Position numbers and translations under genes: made by a program. Shown one piece after another: positions 1-6,900 of a DNA stretch of 8,326 nt. The first letter of the stretch is position 1. Every line of letters starts with the position of its first letter. Where the stretch lies: contig CAJXHW010000070.1 of the NCBI GenBank assembly GCA_913054565.1, positions 1 to 8,326 of the forward strand, in the 5' to 3' direction. This stretch comes from an uncultured Kordia sp. (GTDB taxonomy: Bacteria > Bacteroidota > Bacteroidia > Flavobacteriales > Flavobacteriaceae). Under the pieces are notes generated by a model. The model worked only from the letters and a program-made list of their open reading frames with translations. It made no database searches and had not been told where the DNA came from.

Positions 1-2
1 AC

Positions 3-665
3 TATTTAGTAAAATTGCATATAGAAGATAGTGATGGTTACAATAAAGAAAAAGTAGAATATGTATATTATTTATTAGCACAAGAGGCAGGTATTAATAT
101 GATGCCATCTAAATTGATTGAAAACAAACATTTCGCCACACTAAGATACGACAGGCAAAACGGTGAAAAACAACACGTATTAACCGTTACCGGACTAACA
201 GGTTGGGACTTTAAAAGTCAGCCAGAAAATTCATCTTATGAAAATGTGTTTAAAGTGGCATTAGCCTTAGAAGTTCCTCATAAAGATCTGCAACAATTAT
301 TTAAGCGAATGATATTCAATCTTGTTTTTCGTAATGTAGACGACCATTTAAAAAACCATAGTTTTATCTATAATAAAGAAAGTAATAGTTGGAATTTAGG
401 GCCTGCTTATGATCTAACCTATGCGCTAAATCCATTATTTACGTTTAAATCAACCTCAAGAGCATTGTCTATTAATGGAAAGCGTACTTCAATAACAATT
501 AAAGATATCCTTACTATTGCTGAAGAATTTGCAATTAAAAATCCAATAGGTATTATTGAAAACATCCAAGCCTTGACGTCTAAATGGGTTGGCCTTGCAG
601 ATGAACATGAAATCCCTAAAAAGATTAGTGATAGAATTGATGACGATTTTTTAAAGTTAAAATAA
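3..665 (+). CDS. hipA: HipA-family serine/threonine kinase, C-terminal part (5' end outside window)
   Basis: The reading frame is open from the window edge, so the start is not visible; a TTG at 15-17 is internal and not a credible start. The visible 220 residues match the C-terminal kinase half of HipA toxins. They begin YLVK, whose Lys is probably the ATP-binding lysine, followed by the helix KVEYVYYLLAQEAGI, a RYDR motif at fragment residues 48-51, the catalytic loop RNVDDHLKN (Asp113 and Asn118, equivalent to Asp309 and Asn314 of E. coli HipA), and the metal-binding motif GPAYDLT (Asp137, equivalent to Asp332). These residues are intact, so the kinase should be active. HipA proteins phosphorylate translation factors such as glutamyl-tRNA synthetase and are normally silenced by a HipB antitoxin. 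In Bacteroidota the HipA N-terminal domain is often a separate upstream gene; neither it nor hipB is in view. No terminator separates this gene from the CRISPR array that follows on the same strand. The family call is firm; the substrate is unknown. Confidence 0.85.
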   Translation, partial: YLVKLHIEDSDGYNKEKVEYVYYLLAQEAGINMMPSKLIENKHFATLRYDRQNGEKQHVLTVTGLTGWDFKSQPENSSYENVFKVALALEVPHKDLQQLFKRMIFNLVFRNVDDHLKNHSFIYNKESNSWNLGPAYDLTYALNPLFTFKSTSRALSINGKRTSITIKDILTIAEEFAIKNPIGIIENIQALTSKWVGLADEHEIPKKISDRIDDDFLKLK

Positions 666-681
666 ATAAATCATCTTTTGT

Positions 682-2551
682 GTTGTGAATTGATTTCAAA
701 TTGTATTTTTATGTGAGCAATCACATGTTTCTTGAAGTTTAATGCAGTTATTTGTGTGTTGTGAATTGATTTCAAATTGTATTTTTATGTGAGCAATCAC
801 ATGAATATTTATAACGGGACTTGGCTAGAGACTGTTGTGAATTGATTTCAAATTGTATTTTTATGTGAGCAATCACATGTAAAGTAAAGAGTATAACAGA
901 TAGAAAAGCGTTGTGAATTGATTTCAAATTGTATTTTTATGTGAGCAATCACATGTTTCTGCTTACGCCTAATTTATAAACATCTGTTGTGAATTGATTT
1001 CAAATTGTATTTTTATGTGAGCAATCACATGTGATAACGGTTTTTATTAGCATACACGTATGTTGTGAATTGATTTCAAATTGTATTTTTATGTGAGCAA
1101 TCACATGCAAATCTGGAAAAGTCAATCAACACTCTATGTTGTGAATTGATTTCAAATTGTATTTTTATGTGAGCAATCACATGTATGCCAGAAGCAGAAT
1201 ACAATGGTTTAATGTAGTGAATTGATTTCAAATTGTATTTTTATGTGAGCAATCACATGATGAAAAATGAAGCAAAACAATACTTATCTGTTGTGAATTG
1301 ATTTCAAATTGTATTTTTATGTGAGCAATCACATGAACTTAGCATTACAATACAAAAAGCCTATTGTTGTGAATTGATTTCAAATTGTATTTTTATGTGA
1401 GCAATCACATGAAAAAATATTTATGGACAACGTAAATTAATGTTGTGAATTGATTTCAAATTGTATTTTTATGTGAGCAATCACATGAAACTTTTGATTC
1501 AATGCTTAAAGAGTCTAGTTGTGAATTGATTTCAAATTGTATTTTTATGTGAGCAATCACATGTTTAAAAGCGTGTAAGACTAAAGAAGAAGTGTTGTGA
1601 ATTGATTTCAAATTGTATTTTTATGTGAGCAATCACATTTGTATTTACCATTAGTAAAAGTATTGAGCGGTTGTGAATTGATTTCAAATTGTATTTTTAT
1701 GTGAGCAATCACATGTAATATAGATTGGAGCGTAGGGGGTAATTGGTTGTGAATTGATTTCAAATTGTATTTTTATGTGAGCAATCACATGACAACACGC
1801 CTTTGCCTGACAGCATTCGTGGTTGTGAATTGATTTCAAATTGTATTTTTATGTGAGCAATCACATGTATTTTTTCACAAAACCTATGTCTTATAAAGTT
1901 GTGAATTGATTTCAAATTGTATTTTTATGTGAGCAATCACATGTAATGATAATGCCTTACCAACACGTACCATGTTGTGAATTGATTTCAAATTGTATTT
2001 TTATGTGAGCAATCACATGCTTGGATTGATTTTCTCATATGCTTCTTGCGTTGTGAATTGATTTCAAATTGTATTTTTATGTGAGCAATCACATGACAAA
2101 CTGAGAAGGCTAATAAGTCACAAGAGTTGTGAATTGATTTCAAATTGTATTTTTATGTGAGCAATCACATGGAGTTGAGCGAAAAGCAGAAAAGATTGAG
2201 TGTTGTGAATTGATTTCAAATTGTATTTTTATGTGAGCAATCACATGATACTGAGTTAAACGAAGGTAGAAGAGTATGTTGTGAATTGATTTCAAATTGT
2301 ATTTTTATGTGAGCAATCACATGAAGTGATGAAACATTTATACTTAATAATGTGTTGTGAATTGATTTCAAATTGTATTTTTATGTGAGCAATCACATGA
2401 GATTGGGACGGAGGTTCAAATACTTGGATGTTGTGAATTGATTTCAAATTGTATTTTTATGTGAGCAATCACATGGAATAATATTTGCGAAGATAACCAC
2501 GCTGGGTTGTGAATTGATTTCAAATTGTATTTTTATGTGAGCAATCACATG
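682..2551 (+). CRISPR. Type II-C CRISPR array, 25 repeats of 46 bp and 24 spacers of 30 bp
   Basis: Repeat number k starts at 682+76(k-1); spacer k occupies 728+76(k-1) to 757+76(k-1). The repeat begins GTTGTGAATTGATTTC and ends ATGTGAGCAATCACATG. Twenty-three copies are identical. Repeat 8 (1214-1259) has T to A at repeat position 3, and repeat 13 (1594-1639) has G to T at position 46. Both terminal repeats are intact, so repeat decay gives no polarity. All spacers are different by eye, and none obviously matches the rest of the window. Plus-strand transcription is supported by the tracrRNA anti-repeat (8181-8202), which is complementary to repeat positions 2-23, and by the terminator at 2554-2599. 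Mature crRNAs would be the spacer followed by the 5' part of the next repeat. Repeat positions 30-45 form a 6-bp palindrome around GCAA. The upstream gap to hipA is only 16 bp, so there is no room for a classical leader on that side. Confidence 0.98.
683..711 (+). promoter_or_regulatory. Possible promoter embedded in each CRISPR repeat (first copy shown)
   Basis: Repeat positions 2-4 read TTG and positions 23-30 read TATTTTTA, separated by 18 nt. The promoter described for flavobacteria is TTG-N17-23-TAnnTTTG, so the repeat fits except for the last base of the -7 box (A instead of G). Transcription would start near repeat position 36, about 10 nt before each spacer. Promoters inside repeats are known from type II-C arrays of Neisseria and Campylobacter, where the -10 box lies at the repeat's 3' end rather than in the middle as here. 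AT-rich DNA produces such matches by chance, so this is an inference from motif and context (no leader), not a demonstrated promoter. Confidence 0.3.
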
Positions 2552-2553
2552 GT

Positions 2554-2599
2554 CAATCCCTAAGACTTTAGACTACTAAAGGCTTAGGGATTGTTTTTT
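2554..2599 (+). terminator. Intrinsic terminator of the CRISPR array transcript
   Basis: CAATCCCTAAG at 2554-2564 pairs perfectly over 11 bp with CTTAGGGATTG at 2583-2593. Inside it, after one A/G mismatch, CTTTAG (2566-2571) pairs with CTAAAG (2576-2581) around the loop ACTA. Six T follow at 2594-2599. The T-tract lies only on the plus-strand side, so the terminator acts on transcription coming out of the array. It begins 2 bp after the last repeat. The same hairpin could slow or stabilise the cas transcript on the other strand, but it has no U-tract in that direction. Confidence 0.9.
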
Positions 2600-2667
2600 A
2601 GAAACTCAAAAAAGGGCTTATTGGGTGTTGTTTAGTGTAATTTTTATTAAAAAAAAGAATTGAATAG

Positions 2668-3006
2668 TTAAAATAATTCGAGTTGCTGTGTTGTACCTGG
2701 CAGTTCTGCTTGTTTTTTACCATGAAACAACTCCATGTTTCCAAATTGCTTATCAGTAACACACAAAACACCTATTTTACCATATTTAGGCAGGGCATTT
2801 TTGACACGCCGTATATGCACATTAGCGTTTTCTCTACTCGGGCAATTACGTAAGTATATTGAAAACTGAAACATGCTAAAACCATCTTTTATCAAATTTT
2901 TTCTAAATTGACTGGCAGCTTTACGTTCTAGTTTAGTTTCCGTAGGCAAATCAAAAAACACCAATACCCACATAATTCTATATGCATTAAATCTATCGTT
3001 AGACAT
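2668..3006 (-). CDS. cas2: CRISPR-associated endoribonuclease/adaptation protein Cas2
   Basis: This 112-aa protein has the size and motifs of Cas2, the homodimer that bridges two Cas1 dimers during spacer integration. The first strand of its ferredoxin-like fold is MWVLVFFDLPTET (residues 12-24) and holds the conserved metal-site Asp19. The basic helix with RKAASQFRKNLIKDGF and the strand FSMFQFSIYLR follow. The C-terminal tail with KQFGNMELFHGKK and QQLELF is typical of Cas2 from Bacteroidota type II-C loci. The start at 3006 is preferred over Met12 because the N-terminal extension RFNAYRI is common in this group. The gene starts 5 nt after the cas1 stop codon, so the two are probably translated from one mRNA. 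No good terminator is visible after it on the minus strand. In type II systems Cas2 acts in adaptation, and its nuclease activity is probably not needed. Confidence 0.97.
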   Translation of the reverse strand: MSNDRFNAYRIMWVLVFFDLPTETKLERKAASQFRKNLIKDGFSMFQFSIYLRNCPSRENANVHIRRVKNALPKYGKIGVLCVTDKQFGNMELFHGKKQAELPGTTQQLELF

Positions 3007-3011
3007 TTCGT

Positions 3012-3899
3012 TTAATCTAATTCAGGATATTTTATACTTCGTAATTCTCCTGTATAACATTTATATAAAGAGGCTGTTGTTGTGGTTACAGCAACCATTA
3101 AAGGACGTTGTACACCATCAATCCAAACATCTTGTGTTGCAATACCTAATAAATAAGCCTTTGTCTCTTTAGTTAATGCTTCAGAACCTGTATAATTTGT
3201 AACATAGTTCACCACCATTTTATCTACAAAAGGGCGGTAGGGTTCCATTACATCATCAGCTAAACAATATGGATTGTATTTATTTTTATGAAAAATACCA
3301 AAAACAGGTAATAATCCTGAACTTACCAATGCTCTGGCTACGATACTTCGCAATATGGCATAGCCAAAATTCAATAAATTATTTGGCCCATCTCCAAAAC
3401 GATGGCGTTGAAATTCTGGGAATAAATTCTTCCAATAATGTTGTGCAGCTTTAGCTTCCGTATTGGTAGTATCGCCACTTTTTGTATGTGACCAATAGGT
3501 TTCCATAGGTTCAGAAACCCGATTGTATAACCTAAGTAGTGCTTCTTGATTTTTAATTTTTTGTACAATAGTTTGTTTCCACAATTGCTTCTTTAATGGT
3601 TCACTTGCTTCTAATTGATACTTTACACGTTCAGAATGTTCTGTATGCCCATACAAAGGCAGTGTAATTCCAAAAGGCAAGTGATGACTATCGCATGTAA
3701 CTATAGCAACACAATTTGATTGTAATTGATTCATCAATTGGGTACTCAATGTAATTTGATAATGATCTAAAACTAACAAGGCCATATCTTCAATAGCTAC
3801 AGTACCTTTTTGTATGCCATCAACTCCCTCTATTACAAGTTGTCTGTCTTTAAGTTTTAAGTATGTTGGGTTCCCAATATAGATAGTGCGTTTTATCAT
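3012..3899 (-). CDS. cas1: CRISPR-associated integrase Cas1 (type II)
   Basis: This 295-aa protein is the spacer integrase of the locus. It joins captured DNA fragments to the array at a repeat border, working as a Cas1-Cas2 complex with help from Cas9 in choosing targets next to a PAM. It has the full length of type II Cas1. The N-terminal beta domain begins MIKRTIYIGNPTYLKLKD and includes the conserved IEDMALLVLD. The catalytic alpha-helical domain has Glu148 (in TNTEAKAAQHYW), His204 (in GIFHKNKYNP) and Glu219, with Asp215 and Asp216 nearby (in LADDVMEPYRP). These correspond to the metal ligands of type II Cas1 (around E149, H205 and E220 in the S. pyogenes protein). The motif FGDGPNNLLNFGYAILRS is also typical. 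The start codon lies 12 nt beyond the cas9 stop codon (11-nt gap), and cas2 follows after 5 nt, which indicates one operon. No lesion is seen. Confidence 0.98.
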   Translation of the reverse strand: MIKRTIYIGNPTYLKLKDRQLVIEGVDGIQKGTVAIEDMALLVLDHYQITLSTQLMNQLQSNCVAIVTCDSHHLPFGITLPLYGHTEHSERVKYQLEASEPLKKQLWKQTIVQKIKNQEALLRLYNRVSEPMETYWSHTKSGDTTNTEAKAAQHYWKNLFPEFQRHRFGDGPNNLLNFGYAILRSIVARALVSSGLLPVFGIFHKNKYNPYCLADDVMEPYRPFVDKMVVNYVTNYTGSEALTKETKAYLLGIATQDVWIDGVQRPLMVAVTTTTASLYKCYTGELRSIKYPELD

Positions 3900-3910
3900 A
3901 GTATAATTGA

Positions 3911-6900
3911 TTAGTATTCTCCAACCTGTACAATTTCACCAATATGATTGATTCTAACTTTAATAATGTTTTTCATCCGCGCTACACTTTTTAAATTGAT
4001 ATAAGCTATTTCTTTAAGTGGCTTTACATCTTTTATTTGAGTTTCTAAATGATGTCTAAACATATAATCTCTAACAGCCGAGTTTCCATATTCTACTTTT
4101 GAAAATTTTTGAACTCTAAACAAATGCGGACTTATTAAAGCATAGTTTTTGTTGTCTAATAAATCTAGTTCAAGTAGATTAAAATCATCATTAGGAAAAA
4201 CAAATAGTTCGTTTTGTTTTAGAGTAAATAAAAATTCCCAACCAATTTCTTTATTATAATCTTTGCCTATAATTGGCTCTCCTAAATTAGCTCTAGTTGT
4301 AGCTTTATATAAAGAAACTACATCATCATGAATGTTTCCTTTAGCATCTTTATAAATTGCCACATGATGATTGTTACCTGTGCTCACAAAATCTACGGCT
4401 TGAGTATGACCATTACTATTCAAGATAGGCTTTCCAAGATGATCTTTTTTGTCATGTAACGCTTCAACATTGGCTACCCCAGTAATTGTTACTCTTTTTA
4501 GTTGAATTCCTTGATCTTCATTCAGCCAAATTGGGTTCGTATCTAAATTTGTAAAAGCTTCTTTTGCATTTCCGTTATGTTTTGATAAGCGTTCTTCTAG
4601 TAATATTCTAGTCCTCTTATCTAATATTTTTTGTAAACTCTTAAGGTCTTTAAAATTGTCAGGTGTAACCGCCTTTCTAATAGTGTATATAGTCTCGTAA
4701 GTTTTTGTGGTGACAAGTATGGGTAAATCTTTACCATCTGATAATAATATACTTTGCTTAGCTAAACTGTTTTTTCCTGTAAAAGCTTTTTTAGGGTCAT
4801 TATTATGTTCTGCTAATCGTTTTAATAACAGGTCTCGGTATTCTTGTTTTGTTATGGTATTTATCTTTTCAATAGAAAACGTGCCTCCCACTTTTTCTTG
4901 TTTAATAACTTCCCTTTTTGACTTCCCGTAAACAGTTTCTTTATGTAATTGCCCTCTTGGGGTCAATTGAACTTTCTTTAGTAAACCATTTTTGGTTTTA
5001 ATAGTATTAACGTTTTTTGTAACGACTTTGTTTTTAGTTTTAAATGAGATTAAGATACGTTCAATATGTTTTTTGGCGTCTTCTCTAAAGTTTGGCATAG
5101 GCGCATTAAAAACACGTTTGTTTTTATCGTCCTTAGAAGTTATAGATTGCTGTATGCTGTATATAATACTATTTTTATCAGATTTAGCTTTTAAGTTATT
5201 AATATACTGAATATGATTGTGTGTAGTAAAAGCAACTGCTAGTGCATCCATTGCATGATGTCTGTGGTCATTTCTTTTTGTCCAATCAATAATTTGTTCA
5301 ACTTTATTACCGTTTTTTCTTTCTTCATATGTGGTTAAACCTAATGCTCTATATTTTGGCAAGTTTAATTCTTTCATCACATTAATCAAGTCCCAATCTC
5401 CTCTTAATCTATCAGTAATACTTCCTGTAGTAGCATAAACATCTCGGATAACTTCATGAAGCATGTTTTTAGCTTTTCTAGCAATGTATTGTGTGTTCCT
5501 TAAGTCTCTTTCTATAAAACCATCTGGTAAATTACACTCTTCCATTAAAAGCTTTAAATACTTTGCTTTACTAAATTCACCTTTACCATTATTATATAAT
5601 GTGTTCACCCTGTTTATATAACCTTCTAATTCAGTGTTATATTTATCTGATATAAAATCAAAAGAAGTCATGTCAGATTTATCAAGATTAACACGTCTAA
5701 AAGCTAATGTTTTATTTGAAAATGAATCATCAAATAATTTAGCTTTTGGTATAATATGTTCGATATCAATATCTTTTGAAAATAGTTGTTGAGGGGCTAT
5801 GTATTGATTGGTATATAATGTTTTATAGCCCAGTGGTTCTAATTCTTTATACAGTCTGTATTTAACAACATCATTTTTTGTAGGATTTAAGATGTTAAAC
5901 GGTGCTTTTTGTAAGATTTTTTTAAAACCATCATTTCTCTTAGTAGCTGCTGCAATACCTGCAGTCATTAACTTTCTTTCTTTTGCAGATTTTTTTAATT
6001 CTCTAGCCAATTCAATTCTAACCTCATCAGGTTTCCCGTAAGTATCAATAATCTGATTGACGACATTAACAAGTTGATTAAGTATTTTCTCTACAACTGG
6101 GTTTCTTAAACTGTTTTTTGTTACAATTTCAAGCTTGTCTTTTAACTCTCTTTTTAAGTTTTCTTCTTTTGTGATACTATTAGAGTGGTTGTAACCAGCT
6201 AATTTACAAGCTTCAGAATAGTCATGACCTTCTTGTAAATAGGGCATTATTTTACGGATAGCTTTATGACTTAAATTACCATAATCAGGCTGTAAACTAA
6301 TATTAGCAAACAATGCCGTATACTGAATAGGTATGCCATATTTTTCATGTAATTTCTTCTTTAAATCAACAGAATTTTTTCCGTAAACAACTTCGTCTGC
6401 TTTAGTTATTTTTACATCATCTTCAGCAGAATACAAGAGATGCCATAATTGATAACTTTTTTCGGTTTTTAAATTCGGGCTATTAACGTCAAACGTTAAT
6501 AGTCCCTTATCAATACCTAACAATGGTAAAGTAGTTTGTAATTCTTCAATAATTTCTGAAGCCGTTTTCTTATTCCAATCAAAACCATAGCCTTCATCAT
6601 GTGATAGATGTTGTAAGACATTAAAGATTGCTTTATTTGTAGTATTCCCTTCTATTGTTTCGTAGTTACATTTCCAATCTTTTGTTTTTAAATTTAATAG
6701 TTTTAGTACCTGCGAATCTTTTAATTCCCCTCTTAAGTTTAGCTCATTAAATAAAAACTCTTTGTCCTCAATTGATAATTCTAATTTAGAATTTACAGCA
6801 CTCTTAGAACTAAACTCTAAGTTATTTAAATTTTGCCAAATTTTGAACTCTTGAAATACAGGTGATGATTTTGGGACAACTCTTGGGCCTATTATTTTAT

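Noticed and set aside
712..725. CRP-like palindrome TGTGA-N4-TCACA in every repeat
   Set aside because: CRP sites need a 6-bp spacer between TGTGA and TCACA; here it is 4, and CRP of the E. coli type is not expected in this group. It is better read as the repeat's own hairpin.
2554..2593. Same hairpin as a terminator for the cas operon on the minus strand
   Set aside because: In that direction the hairpin is followed by repeat sequence, not a U-tract.
3269..3568. Small open frames overlapping cas1 on both strands
   Set aside because: They fall wholly inside cas1, which has all its catalytic motifs in the main frame.
4707..5210. Two plus-strand open frames (4707-4931 and 4992-5210)
   Set aside because: Both are shadows of the cas9 C-terminal coding region with low-complexity hydrophobic translations.
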